NCBI GenBank assembly: GCA_963662895.1
Contig: OY759981.1
Coordinates: forward strand, 744,001-808,000
DNA length: 64,000 bases
DNA from: GWE2-42-39 sp963662895
GTDB lineage: Bacteria > Bacteroidota > Bacteroidia > Bacteroidales > Prolixibacteraceae
Direction of reading: 5' to 3'
The position numbers and the translations under genes are program-made. The notes beneath the pieces are model-generated. The model made no database searches. It was not told where the DNA came from and saw nothing but the letters and a program-made list of their open reading frames with translations. This document shows, one piece after another, positions 45,682 through 54,054 of this stretch. Position 1 is the first letter of the stretch; each line of letters opens with the position of its first letter.

Positions 45682-46245
45682 TTATTTTCTGATGATTTTT
45701 ACTTCCCCGCCTTTTCCCAGTTTAATAATGCTTGAAGCAACAGATTTTTTGAAATCATCCTGTCTGTATTTTACCACATAATCAACCGATGATTTTATTT
45801 TGTCGTTTATCCCGGAAAAATTGGCCGGCGAAGGGTCACCACTTATATTTGCAGAAGTTGATACAATGGGTTTTTTTAAGCGTTGGATCAGTTGCCGGGT
45901 GAAATTTTCGGAAGAGATGCGGATCCCAATACTACCATCGGAAGCAATCAGGTTTTTCGCCAGGTTTTTCGCCCCGTCGTATATAATGGTAACCGGTTTT
46001 TCGCTTAGTTCAATCAGGTCGAAGGCAACTTCAGGAATTTCATCCACATAGCGTTCCAGCAGATTTATATTCTCCATAAGTACCAACATGCTTTTCGAGT
46101 CTTCCCGTTTCTTTATTTCATAAATTTTTTGTACTGCTTTCTCATTGGTTGCATCGCAGCCAATGCCCCAGATGGTGTCGGTAGGGTAAAGAATGATCCC
46201 ACCGTTTTGCAGTACCTCAACAGCTTTTTTCAGATCGTCATACAT
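45682..46245 (-). CDS. Threonylcarbamoyl-AMP synthase (TsaC/Sua5/YrdC family)
   Basis: A roughly 187-residue single-domain YrdC protein that makes threonylcarbamoyl-AMP from threonine, bicarbonate and ATP for the universal t6A modification of tRNA. Family blocks are GGIILYPTDTIWGIGCDA, KIYEIKKREDSKSMLVL, EKPVTIIYDGAKNLA, GSIGIRI and PIVSTSANISGDPSP. I preferred the ATG opening MYDDLKKAVEV, seven bases inside the glycosyltransferase gene; a longer version with an extra 22 residues overlaps that gene deeply. It has no C-terminal Sua5 domain. The two genes are probably cotranscribed. Confidence 0.88.
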   Translation of the reverse strand: MYDDLKKAVEVLQNGGIILYPTDTIWGIGCDATNEKAVQKIYEIKKREDSKSMLVLMENINLLERYVDEIPEVAFDLIELSEKPVTIIYDGAKNLAKNLIASDGSIGIRISSENFTRQLIQRLKKPIVSTSANISGDPSPANFSGINDKIKSSVDYVVKYRQDDFKKSVASSIIKLGKGGEVKIIRK

Positions 46246-47359
46246 TGTAAACACGTGTGTATAATTTGTGCATTTGTCGGGCGAAAATTTCAGGAGTAAA
46301 ACGCTCGGCATTCTTACGTCCTTCGGTGATCAGTTTATCCCGGTATTCCCGGTCGTTCATTATTTCCCTGATGGTATTTCCTATTTCTTTTTCGCTTACC
46401 GGGTTTACATATACAGCACCTTCTCCACCGGCTTCGGGCATTGAACTCGAACGCGAAGTGATCACCGGGCAGCCTGACGCTTGTGCTTCAATTACAGGCA
46501 ACCCAAAACCTTCGAACACTGAGGGATAGACCAGCATCTCGGACGACTGGTACAAAACCCCCAATTCCCGGTCGCTGGTGCCGGTCAGAAAATGAACTTT
46601 CAGTTTGCCCTTGTTCTTCTGAATGAAATCATCTATTTCAAACATGTAATTTGTTTTTCGGCCAGCTACAACCAACGGTATTTCAATTTCATATTTTACC
46701 AATGCTTTCAATATATTCAGCAGGTTTTTACGTTTTTCGACTGTACCTACACTTAGTAAGAACTGATCAGGGAGCTTATATTTTTCAAGCACGTCTGTCT
46801 TTTCTTCTTCTGAAAATTGTTGATAAAACAGGGGGTTACACGACTGGTAGATCACTTCAATCTTCCGTTCAGGAATATCAAAAAATTCAACAATGTCATT
46901 TTTTGTTTGTTGCGAAATGGCATGAATCCTGTCGGCCAGGATACAGGCGTGTTTGAACTTGCGAAGGTAAATCTGTCGGTCGGTAGCCCGGTAGTATTCC
47001 GGATAACGGATAAAAATCAGGTCGTGAATGGTAACGATACTTTTGACATCTGTTTTTTCAATCCCGACCGGTAATTCGTGACTTAACCCATGGAAAATAT
47101 CAATCTTTTCCCGGTCGAACAATTTACTGATATGATATCGTCTCCAAGCCGCTTTCAAGGTTTTCCACCATACATTCCCGGGTGTTATCATGCGGCTTGC
47201 GCCCGGGGAGGTAAAGAGGTTCTGCTTGTTGTCGGGCGTAAAAAGCAGGTATTCGTTTTCAGAATAAAAACGGTGAAGTGCGTTAATGGTATTACGGCTG
47301 AAATTACCCAATCCCGCACGGTTACTGAATGCCCGTTTTGCGTCGAAACCGATTTTCAT
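46238..47359 (-). CDS. Glycosyltransferase family 4 protein
   Basis: A 373-residue GT-B glycosyltransferase, predicted to add a hexose to an envelope glycan. Landmarks are the N-terminal MKIGFDAKRAFSNRAGLGNF (acceptor-side domain), SIVTIHDLIF, HAISQQTKNDIVEFFDIPE, LLSVGTVEKRKNLLNILKAL and the donor-binding EGFGLPVIEAQASGCPVITS with a following EAGGEGAVYV. The chosen ATG gives the normal family start; the longer frame lies in the upstream terminator. No capsule or lipopolysaccharide cluster surrounds it. The activated sugar donor cannot be assigned. Confidence 0.88.
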   Translation of the reverse strand: MKIGFDAKRAFSNRAGLGNFSRNTINALHRFYSENEYLLFTPDNKQNLFTSPGASRMITPGNVWWKTLKAAWRRYHISKLFDREKIDIFHGLSHELPVGIEKTDVKSIVTIHDLIFIRYPEYYRATDRQIYLRKFKHACILADRIHAISQQTKNDIVEFFDIPERKIEVIYQSCNPLFYQQFSEEEKTDVLEKYKLPDQFLLSVGTVEKRKNLLNILKALVKYEIEIPLVVAGRKTNYMFEIDDFIQKNKGKLKVHFLTGTSDRELGVLYQSSEMLVYPSVFEGFGLPVIEAQASGCPVITSRSSSMPEAGGEGAVYVNPVSEKEIGNTIREIMNDREYRDKLITEGRKNAERFTPEIFARQMHKLYTRVYNV

Positions 47360-47388
47360 AACGATATAATTGTTTTTCAAAAATAAAA

Positions 47389-47413
47389 AAAAGCCACGAA
47401 TTACGCGGCTTTT
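47389..47413 (-). terminator. Terminator of lysA
   Basis: On the minus strand AAAAGCCGCG and the matching CGTGGCTTTT form a stem with one internal mismatch. It is followed by a run of T and lies 24 bases beyond the lysA stop, separating lysA from the glycosyltransferase gene. Confidence 0.75.
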
Positions 47414-47437
47414 CATAAAATGTCATATGCAGAGTTA

Positions 47438-48697
47438 TTAAAAATCTCTCAGTTTACCGAAATCAAGCGTTGCAAAATAATCGTCGATGGTTTCAGCCCT
47501 GCGTATTTCAACAACTTCACCATTTTCACGAAGCAAAAGTTCTGCCGAGCGGAGTTTGCCATTGTAGTTAAAACCCATAGCATGGCCATGTGCCCCGGTG
47601 TCGTGAATAACCACGATGTCGCCTGTTTCAATATTGGGTAACAGGCGGTTGATAGCAAATTTGTCGTTATTTTCGCAAAGCGATCCGGTAACATCGTAAA
47701 TGTTTTTACAGGGTTCGTTTTCCTTACCCAACACTGTGATATGATGGTAAGCCCCGTACAAGGCAGGACGCATCAGGTTTGCCATACACGAATCGAGCCC
47801 TGCGTATTTTTTATAAGTTTCTTTTAGATGCAGTACTTTGGATACCAGATAACCAAAAGGCCCGGTAATCGCCCGTCCTGATTCAAAATATATTTTCATC
47901 GGGTCAAGCCCGTTGGCTACAATCAATTTTTTGTACAGCTCTTTTATCCCGGCGCTTACCTTTTCCAGGTCAACTGGCTTGTGTTCGTTTTTGTAAGGGA
48001 TGCCGATACCGCCGCCCAGGTTGGCAAATTCGAACCTAATGCCTGTCTCTTTGTTGATCTCAATGATAACATCGAACAGTATCTCGGCTGTCTCGATAAA
48101 ATAATCAGGATCAAGTTCATTGGATGCCACCATTGTATGAATGCCAAAACGTTTCACACCTTTGGACTTCAGTATTTTATAGCCTTCGAGAAGTTGCTCG
48201 TGTGTAAACCCGTATTTCGAATCTTCAGGATTACCAATAATTACATTCCCGTTTTTTAGTGCACCCGGATTATAACGAAGAGACATGAGTTCGGGAAGCC
48301 CGGCATGTTTTTCCAGGAAATCGATATGCGATATGTCATCCAGATTGATGACAGCTCCCAGTTGACGGGCTTTTATGTATTCTTCAGCAGGAGTATCGTT
48401 CGAGGTAAACATGATTTCCCCGCCCCGCATTCCTACCCGTTCGGCCAGTTCCAGTTCAGCCATAGAACTGCAATCAATTCCAAAGCCCTGAGCCCGGAGT
48501 ATTTTCATTAAAAACGGGTTGGGCGCTGCCTTTATCGCGTAAAATTCTTTAAACCCTTTGTTCCACGAAAATACAGCATTGAAATGCCTGGCGTATTCAA
48601 TGATCCCTTTTTCATCGTATATATGAAATGGGGTAGGGTGTTTTTCTGTAATTTTTTCAATCTGTTCTTTACTAAACGGAAGTGTTTTTCCTCTCAT
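47438..48697 (-). CDS. lysA: Diaminopimelate decarboxylase
   Basis: A 419-residue PLP-dependent fold-type III decarboxylase that turns meso-diaminopimelate into lysine. The Schiff-base lysine is in EFYAIKAAPN (Lys 56), the phosphate-binding glycine loop in FANLGGGIGIPY, and the active-site motif GSLCENNDKFA supplies the partner-subunit cysteine. The C-terminal barrel has NLMRPALYGAYHHI. Length is normal. It lies about 100 bp after dapF on the same strand, and dapL is divergent just beyond, forming a small lysine/DAP cluster. It is followed by its own terminator. Confidence 0.93.
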   Translation of the reverse strand: MRGKTLPFSKEQIEKITEKHPTPFHIYDEKGIIEYARHFNAVFSWNKGFKEFYAIKAAPNPFLMKILRAQGFGIDCSSMAELELAERVGMRGGEIMFTSNDTPAEEYIKARQLGAVINLDDISHIDFLEKHAGLPELMSLRYNPGALKNGNVIIGNPEDSKYGFTHEQLLEGYKILKSKGVKRFGIHTMVASNELDPDYFIETAEILFDVIIEINKETGIRFEFANLGGGIGIPYKNEHKPVDLEKVSAGIKELYKKLIVANGLDPMKIYFESGRAITGPFGYLVSKVLHLKETYKKYAGLDSCMANLMRPALYGAYHHITVLGKENEPCKNIYDVTGSLCENNDKFAINRLLPNIETGDIVVIHDTGAHGHAMGFNYNGKLRSAELLLRENGEVVEIRRAETIDDYFATLDFGKLRDF

Positions 48698-48798
48698 GCG
48701 TGTGTGATCTTAAAAATATTACATTTTGAAGTACAAATCTATAAATGAAAATCAGGAATACGAACAAAACTATGAGCAAACTGTTAAAAACGGATGTA

Positions 48799-49665
48799 TT
48801 ATTTAACGTCCATCAGGCTTAAAAGTTCATCGCTTAAATAGCCGTAAGCAATTTCTTTTACTTCACCGCTCATGTGTATGTTCCAATCTTCGTCGATGCC
48901 GACTTGCAGGGTACCTCCCTGCATCCGGATGGTGAGATCGCGGGAAGTCAGTCCTTTTTTTATAACCGCCGCAGCTACAGCACACGATGAACTTCCGGAA
49001 GCCAGTGTATATCCGGCTCCCCTTTCCCAGATCAAAATTTCCACTTCGGAAGGAGAAAGTACTTTGGCAAACTGTACGTTGATGCGGTTGGGAAAGAACG
49101 GATGTTTTTCGAGCAGGGGGCCATAGTGCATCAGTTCATCCTGGTCGAGCTTGTCGGTAACGATGACACAGTGCGGGTTACCTACCGATACGCAGTTAAC
49201 CTGAAAGGTTTTTCCTCCGGCTTCAAGCGGGTACCCGAAACATTCCTCTGTCCCGGCTGATACCGGGATCAACGACGATTTAAAAATGGCTTTGCCCATA
49301 TCAACTTTTATAAGACTGGCTTTTCTCCCTTTTTCTTCTATTACTTTTGAAGTCACGATACCCCCCGGGGTCTCGATGGTGAAGTTCTTTGACCGTGTAT
49401 ATTGGCAATCGTACAGATATTTCGAAAAAATGCGCAACCCGTTACCGCTTTTCTCTGCTTCCGAGCCATCAGGATTATAAATCTTAAGCCCGAAATCAGC
49501 TTTTGTCGAAGGTACTTTCACCAGGATTCCGTCGGAGCCTATTCCGTAGTGTATGTCACAAATAAGACTGATATTTTTTTCTGTGAATTGAAAACTGGTT
49601 TCATTGCTGTTAAAAACAATGTAATCATTTCCCAGTCCGTGACTTTTTACAAAGAAGTCTTTCAT
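48799..49665 (-). CDS. dapF: Diaminopimelate epimerase homologue with Ser/Ser in place of both catalytic Cys
   Basis: A 288-residue member of the DapF fold that in its usual form interconverts LL- and meso-diaminopimelate using two cysteines as acid and base. The N-terminal blocks (KSHGLGNDYIVF, YGIGSDGILV, NPDGSEAE) and C-terminal blocks (NPHCVIVTD, NRINVQF, IWERGAGYT) are well kept. However, the CGNG motif reads SGNG (Ser 73) and the ACGTGA motif reads ASGSSS (Ser 223). The codons are AGC and TCC. Position between lysA and divergent dapL still implies a role in DAP synthesis. Either the chemistry runs with serines, or the protein has changed activity. Confidence 0.85.
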   Translation of the reverse strand: MKDFFVKSHGLGNDYIVFNSNETSFQFTEKNISLICDIHYGIGSDGILVKVPSTKADFGLKIYNPDGSEAEKSGNGLRIFSKYLYDCQYTRSKNFTIETPGGIVTSKVIEEKGRKASLIKVDMGKAIFKSSLIPVSAGTEECFGYPLEAGGKTFQVNCVSVGNPHCVIVTDKLDQDELMHYGPLLEKHPFFPNRINVQFAKVLSPSEVEILIWERGAGYTLASGSSSCAVAAAVIKKGLTSRDLTIRMQGGTLQVGIDEDWNIHMSGEVKEIAYGYLSDELLSLMDVK

Positions 49666-49762
49666 TTTTTGTTTAGGTTAATGTGAACGGCAAAAATAAC
49701 TCCTTTTTTTTTACCTTTATGCCCTCCAAATAAAAATCGTTTCTTCAAAAAACAAAATAATT

Positions 49763-50992
49763 ATGGCACGTATTAATGAGCATTATCTGAAATTACAGGC
49801 AGGATATTTATTCCCGGAGATTGGGCGCCGGGTTCGTGAATTTGCTGAAGCCAATCCCGAAAAGAAAATTATCCCCATGGGTATTGGTGATGTGACTCAG
49901 CCTCTGGCTCCGGCTGTGGTAAAGGCCTTTCACGAAGGTGTTGATGAAATGGCACAGGCTGCTACTTTTAAAGGTTACGGCCCTGAACAGGGATATGAAT
50001 TCCTGCGTAAAGCTATTGCCGAAAATGATTACCAGGCACTTGGCGTAAACATAACAGCCAACGATATTTTTGTTTCCGACGGATCGAAATGCGATACCGG
50101 GAACATTCAGGAAATATTTGGAAGCGATTCCAAAATTGCCGTTGGCGACCCGGTGTACCCCGTGTATGTCGATACTACAGTAATGTCAGGGAAAACAGGC
50201 ATTTGCGGTTCGAATGGTTATTTCAAAGGGATCATTTATATGCCTTGTACCGAAGAAAACGGTTTTATCCCGGAACTCCCGGAAGAAACGCCTGATTTAA
50301 TTTTCCTCTGTTACCCGAACAATCCGACCGGGACTGTAGCCGGTAAAGAGGAGCTGAAAAAATGGGTGGACTACGCGCTGGCAAACAACTGCATCATTTT
50401 GTACGATGCTGCTTACCAGGCTTTCATCACCGATGATAACATTCCCCGGACCATTTACCAGATTGAAGGTGCTGAAAAATGTGCCATCGAATTCCGCAGT
50501 TTTTCGAAAACCGCCGGTTTTACAGGGACACGTTGTGCATTCACGGTAATTCCTGAAGGTGTAGTAGCTTACGACCCTGAAGGTAATGCGCATCCGGTAC
50601 GCAGGTTGTGGAACCGCCGCCATACTACCAAGTTTAACGGTGTGTCGTACCCGGTGCAGAAAGCTGCTGCTGCTATCTATACTGAAGAAGGCAAAAAGGA
50701 AGTTCAGTCCGTGATCGATTATTATATGGAAAACGTCAGGATTATGCGTACCAGCCTGAAAGAGGCCGGTTATACTGTATTTGGCGGGGTAAATGCTCCT
50801 TATGTTTGGTTAAAAACCAAAGGCAGCATGAAATCCTGGGATTTTTTCGATAAGCTTTTATATGAAGCCAATGTGGTAGGTACTCCCGGCTCTGGTTTCG
50901 GGCCCTCAGGCGAGGGGTATTTTCGCTTTTCGGCCTTTGCCGACCGCGAAAATGTGATCGAAGCGATGGAACGGATTAAAAAACTGGCGTAA
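49763..50992 (+). CDS. dapL: LL-diaminopimelate aminotransferase
   Basis: A 409-residue PLP aminotransferase that converts tetrahydrodipicolinate to LL-diaminopimelate in one step, bypassing the acylated intermediates of the DapD-DapC-DapE route. The family start MARINEHYLKLQAGYLFPEI is followed by IPMGIGDVTQPLAPAV, FKGYGPEQGYEFLRKAI, SDGSKCDTGNIQ, CYPNNPTGTVA and the Schiff-base Lys in RSFSKTAGFTGTRC. It is divergent from dapF (97 bp), so one intergenic region may control the lysine/DAP genes. The 23-bp repeat array begins 32 bp after its stop codon. Confidence 0.95.
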   Translation: MARINEHYLKLQAGYLFPEIGRRVREFAEANPEKKIIPMGIGDVTQPLAPAVVKAFHEGVDEMAQAATFKGYGPEQGYEFLRKAIAENDYQALGVNITANDIFVSDGSKCDTGNIQEIFGSDSKIAVGDPVYPVYVDTTVMSGKTGICGSNGYFKGIIYMPCTEENGFIPELPEETPDLIFLCYPNNPTGTVAGKEELKKWVDYALANNCIILYDAAYQAFITDDNIPRTIYQIEGAEKCAIEFRSFSKTAGFTGTRCAFTVIPEGVVAYDPEGNAHPVRRLWNRRHTTKFNGVSYPVQKAAAAIYTEEGKKEVQSVIDYYMENVRIMRTSLKEAGYTVFGGVNAPYVWLKTKGSMKSWDFFDKLLYEANVVGTPGSGFGPSGEGYFRFSAFADRENVIEAMERIKKLA

Positions 50993-51394
50993 AAATATTG
51001 TTTCTACAGGCAGCAAAACTAAACGTGTTGAGGACATAGCGTCCTACGTATTGAGGACACGATGTCCTACGCGTTATTGACACCATGTCCTACGTGTTAT
51101 TGACACCGTGTCAAGCGTATTATTGACACGGTGTCAAGTGTGTTGTTGCAGCGGGTGCAAGTGTATTATTGATATGATGTCAAGCGTGTTGTTGTGACAT
51201 ACAGCAATTCTGATACATTCTGAGTCACCACCCATTTCTTTTATCAGGCATAATGACCAGCTTTCTCTGCTGTCTGCTGTAAAAGCTTTTTGTGTGATTT
51301 TATTTCACTTCACTGAGAAATATTTGTTTCTATCCTGAAGAAAATAATCCCTGTTTTTGGATCATTTTTATATATTTACCAGCAGGAGGAAATC
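50993..51394. other. Intergenic stretch between dapL and the LytTR gene, carrying array B
   Basis: About 400 bases. The first half is the 23-bp palindromic array (listed separately). The rest is AT-rich leader sequence of the LytTR regulator gene. No coding frame, tRNA or terminator was seen. Confidence 0.7.
51025..51208. repeat. Array B: seven 23-bp palindromic units plus a degenerate eighth
   Basis: Units start at 51025, 51048, 51071, 51094, 51117, 51140 and 51163, with exact 23-bp pitch; the unit at 51186 is decayed. Each opens with GTGTT, GTATT or GCGTT, in near-perfect alternation, followed by a palindrome. The palindrome changes along the array while keeping its symmetry: GGACA/TGTCC in unit 2, TTGACAC/GTGTCAA in units 4 and 5, TTGCA/TGCAA in unit 6. 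Unit 3 is a hybrid of the first two types. Paired changes in both arms show that symmetry, not sequence, is being preserved. Confidence 0.95.
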
Positions 51395-52258
51395 ATGCAG
51401 AAATATCGGTTTATACATCATTACAAACTACTAAAACAACCGTTTGTTCTCCTTGACAGCGTTCGTCACCGGTGGATACTGATCATATTTAGTGTTGTCT
51501 TTGGTGTCCTTTTTATTAATATTTTTGTCCCTTTTAACATTAACCGGTGGAACAAGGATTCAGGGGTCGAACAACTTATACGGCTTTCGGGCTTTGGAAT
51601 TATCACGGGGCTGGTGTTGTTTATTTCTCAATTCGGAGTTCGAAAAATTGCAGGAGTAAAACATTTTTGTGTCGGGACTTTTCTTCTCTGGTTCATAGGC
51701 GAATTATTCTTCATGTCCGTATTTTTTATTTTTTATCAGTCGAGCTGGGATATCAGCATCAAACAGTTTCTGAAAGATATTCCTGATAGTTTCAAGTATA
51801 CCCTGTTGGGAGTGCTGATCCCTTATTCGCTGGCCCTGTTGTTTATTTCGCAGATTATTCAGAAAACAAAACTAAATCAGTTACAAGAGAAAACCGAAAA
51901 GCCGGGTTTTAAAGCCGGGCTTCTGGATTTTCCTGATGAAAAGGGAATTGTCCGTTTTTCCATATCCGGGAAGCATATTCTTTATCTTGAATCGGCTGAT
52001 AATTATGTGATTATTCATTACATAAGTAACGACAAGCTGGCAAAACAGATATTACGAAATTCGATGAAAAATATTGAAAGCCTTTTTGGGGACACAGCGT
52101 TAAAAAGGTGTCACCGGTCGTTCATGGTTAATCTTCAGAAAATAGAATTTGCAGACTACGGAAGATCGAAATGCCAGGTAAAATTGTTCGGGATTGAAAA
52201 ATTTATCCCGGTATCACGAAAATTTTATCCCGAATTCAAGCCATTTGTCAAATCCTGA
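51395..52258 (+). CDS. Membrane-anchored LytTR-family transcription regulator
   Basis: A 287-residue protein with four predicted membrane helices in the N-terminal half (about 28-46, 63-82, 95-120 and 135-158). A C-terminal LytTR DNA-binding domain reads SISGKHILYLESADNYVIIH, LRNSMKNIESLF, KRCHRSFMVNL and KVI-like strands to the end. There is no receiver domain, so the signal is presumably sensed in the membrane. Unusually for this genome it has a strong Shine-Dalgarno site (AGGAGG, 7 bases before the ATG). It begins about 190 bp beyond array B. LytTR proteins bind paired direct repeats about two helical turns apart, so array B is a conceivable target. Confidence 0.85.
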   Translation: MQKYRFIHHYKLLKQPFVLLDSVRHRWILIIFSVVFGVLFINIFVPFNINRWNKDSGVEQLIRLSGFGIITGLVLFISQFGVRKIAGVKHFCVGTFLLWFIGELFFMSVFFIFYQSSWDISIKQFLKDIPDSFKYTLLGVLIPYSLALLFISQIIQKTKLNQLQEKTEKPGFKAGLLDFPDEKGIVRFSISGKHILYLESADNYVIIHYISNDKLAKQILRNSMKNIESLFGDTALKRCHRSFMVNLQKIEFADYGRSKCQVKLFGIEKFIPVSRKFYPEFKPFVKS

Positions 52259-52418
52259 TGATGTGCTGATGTTATTCACCCCGAAATACAATTCCTTCGT
52301 CCCTTTAATTTTTTCAATTCATTTCGAACTGTAATCTTTGCGTCAGTGTTTTCGGAAAACAACTAAATGATTATAAATCAGAAAATCAATTTTGTAACAA
52401 TTTAAAAATTCAGAAAAG

Positions 52419-52793
52419 ATGAAGAAATTAGTAATGTTTGTTTTGATCGCTTTTTGTGCAACATTGACCGTCGACCCGGCAATTGCTATGGGGAAAAAAA
52501 GTATGAAAGGGACATGGGAATATAAAGTACCAAGTGCCCCGTATGAATACAGCGCCGGGAAAATAATTATTGGAGAAACCAACGGGCAAAGCACGGTTAC
52601 TGTAAAGTTTAGGTATGGTTCAGAAGTAAAGGCACAAAATGTAAAAATTGAAGGAGACAGTTTGTCCTTTGGTGTGGATGTTGAATACAACTATGTGAAA
52701 GTTGATGCAAAACTTGCTGACGGTAAGATTACAGGCAAGGCTGATACACCGGAAGGGATTATGAACTTTACTGCAGAGAGGCCAAAGGAATAA
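52419..52793 (+). CDS. Small secreted protein of unknown function
   Basis: A 124-residue product with a signal peptide (MKKLVMFVLIAFCATLT, cleavage near AIAMG). The mature domain of about 100 residues is predicted to be all beta: KGTWEYKVPSAPYEYSAGKI, TVTVKFRYGSEV, KIEGDSLSFGV and KLADGKITGKADTPEG. This layout, a basal strand pattern ending in a 'leads to function in removal of tag' style GKAD-TPEG hairpin, resembles small lipocalin-like or DUF-type periplasmic proteins, but no family can be named. It follows the LytTR gene by 160 bp and may be regulated by it. A strong terminator follows. Confidence 0.65.
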   Translation: MKKLVMFVLIAFCATLTVDPAIAMGKKSMKGTWEYKVPSAPYEYSAGKIIIGETNGQSTVTVKFRYGSEVKAQNVKIEGDSLSFGVDVEYNYVKVDAKLADGKITGKADTPEGIMNFTAERPKE

Positions 52794-52809
52794 ACCAACT
52801 ACAACCTGT

Positions 52810-52836
52810 CAAGGGGTATCGTACTGATACCCCTTG
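52810..52836 (+). terminator. Terminator after the small secreted protein gene
   Basis: Perfect 11-base arms CAAGGGGTATC and GATACCCCTTG around a 5-base loop are followed by TTTTGTATT. It lies 17 bases after the stop codon. Confidence 0.9.
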
Positions 52837-53009
52837 TTTTGTATTATTGCACTGAAGGAACTGATTCTCCAGGGGTAAGCCCCCATTTTTTCACCAGCCA
52901 TGTATCCATAATTGTTTCTTTTCATCCATCCTGGAATGTTTTTTCGATTCCCCCTTCTATCCTTGTTTCTTATATTTTTATATTTTTGACTATTAAAGAA
53001 GTATTTTTT

Positions 53010-54038
53010 ATGAAGAAAACTTCACTTAATGACATTGCAAAGCATCTGGGGGTATCCAAAACCCTGGTTTCATTTGTCCTTAACGGGAGGGCAGAAGAAT
53101 TTCGGATTAACAAGGATGTTTGCAAAAAAGTAATTGAAGCGGCTAAAGAACTAAATTACCAGCCTAACCGGATTGCCCAGGGGCTACGTACCGGAAAGAC
53201 AAACACAATCGGTTTGATTATTGCAGATATTGGCAACCCGTTTTTTGGGAAACTAGGGCGGAAAATAGAACAGGAGGCTGCAGAACAGGGCTATCGTGTA
53301 ATTTTTTGCAGTTCGGATGAAAATTTTGAAAGGTCAAAAGAGCAAATAGCCATGTTGCAGCAAAGCCAGGTCGACGGATTCATTATTTCGCCCCCGGTGA
53401 ACAGCGAGGAACAAATTCAGGCTCTCGCAAAGGGCAATACCCCTTTTGTCCTGATCGACCGCTATTTTCCTGAAATCGAATGTAACTATATCGCAGTTGA
53501 TAATTTTGATGCTGCATACAACGTTACAAACCACTTGTTAAACATGGGACGTAAACGGATTGCCAATATTACCCTGAACCTGGAACTGATTAATATGAAA
53601 GAACGGACAGAAGGTTACAGGCAGGCCTTGCGCGACGCCTCGGTTGATGTGGATGAGACGCTGGTAAAAATTTTACCTTTTTCTCATGAGAACAAGGATG
53701 TTTTTCAGGCTATTAAAGAATTAGTGGAGAGAGAAGAGGGTCAAAAAGTTGATGCAATCCTGTTTTCAACAAGTAAAATCGGAATTATGGGTATCGAATG
53801 CATTTCAGAACTGGGGCTCCGTATTCCTGATGATCTTGCAATTGTCAGTTTTGATAACCCTGATGCATATAAAATATGTGCCAGTCCGGTAACTGTTGTT
53901 AACCAGCCGATTGAAGAAATAGGGAGAACTGCTGTCCGTATTTTATTAAATAAGATCAGACAACCTGAAAGTAAAAATGACATTCAAAAAATTATATTGA
54001 AGACTGATTTAATTATACGAAAATCTTGTGGCACTTAA
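53010..54038 (+). CDS. LacI-family transcription regulator
   Basis: A 342-residue repressor. The N-terminal helix-turn-helix reads TSLNDIAKHLGVSKTLVSFV with the hinge LNYQPNRIAQGLRTGKT. A periplasmic-binding-protein-like effector domain follows (NTIGLIIADIGNPFFGKLG, VDGFIISPPV, FVLIDRYFPEI, RTEGYRQALRDAS, LAIVSFDNPD). The start was set at the ATG that opens the DNA-binding domain; the frame is open 57 codons further upstream through non-coding sequence. A TATTTTTG box lies 22 bases before the ATG. It directly precedes the heptose/mannoside gene run and is its likely controller; the effector sugar is unknown. Confidence 0.93.
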   Translation: MKKTSLNDIAKHLGVSKTLVSFVLNGRAEEFRINKDVCKKVIEAAKELNYQPNRIAQGLRTGKTNTIGLIIADIGNPFFGKLGRKIEQEAAEQGYRVIFCSSDENFERSKEQIAMLQQSQVDGFIISPPVNSEEQIQALAKGNTPFVLIDRYFPEIECNYIAVDNFDAAYNVTNHLLNMGRKRIANITLNLELINMKERTEGYRQALRDASVDVDETLVKILPFSHENKDVFQAIKELVEREEGQKVDAILFSTSKIGIMGIECISELGLRIPDDLAIVSFDNPDAYKICASPVTVVNQPIEEIGRTAVRILLNKIRQPESKNDIQKIILKTDLIIRKSCGT

Positions 54039-54054
54039 ATTTTTCATATATTTG
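54026..54054 (+). promoter_or_regulatory. Predicted promoter of the heptose/mannoside operon
   Basis: TTG, 18 bases, then TATATTTG, an exact -7 box of the TAnnTTTG type with a spacer one base shorter than usual. The -33 element lies in the last codons of the LacI gene. The start site would fall inside the palindromic operator that follows at once. Confidence 0.6.

Noticed and set aside
51025..51208. CRISPR array or phase-variable coding repeat at 51.0 kb
   Set aside because: Linkers are five to seven bases and repeat in alternation, and a 23-bp pitch shifts frame in every unit.
52839..53009. A 57-residue N-terminal extension of the LacI regulator
   Set aside because: The helix-turn-helix should be at the N-terminus, and the extension begins just beyond a terminator and covers a probable promoter.
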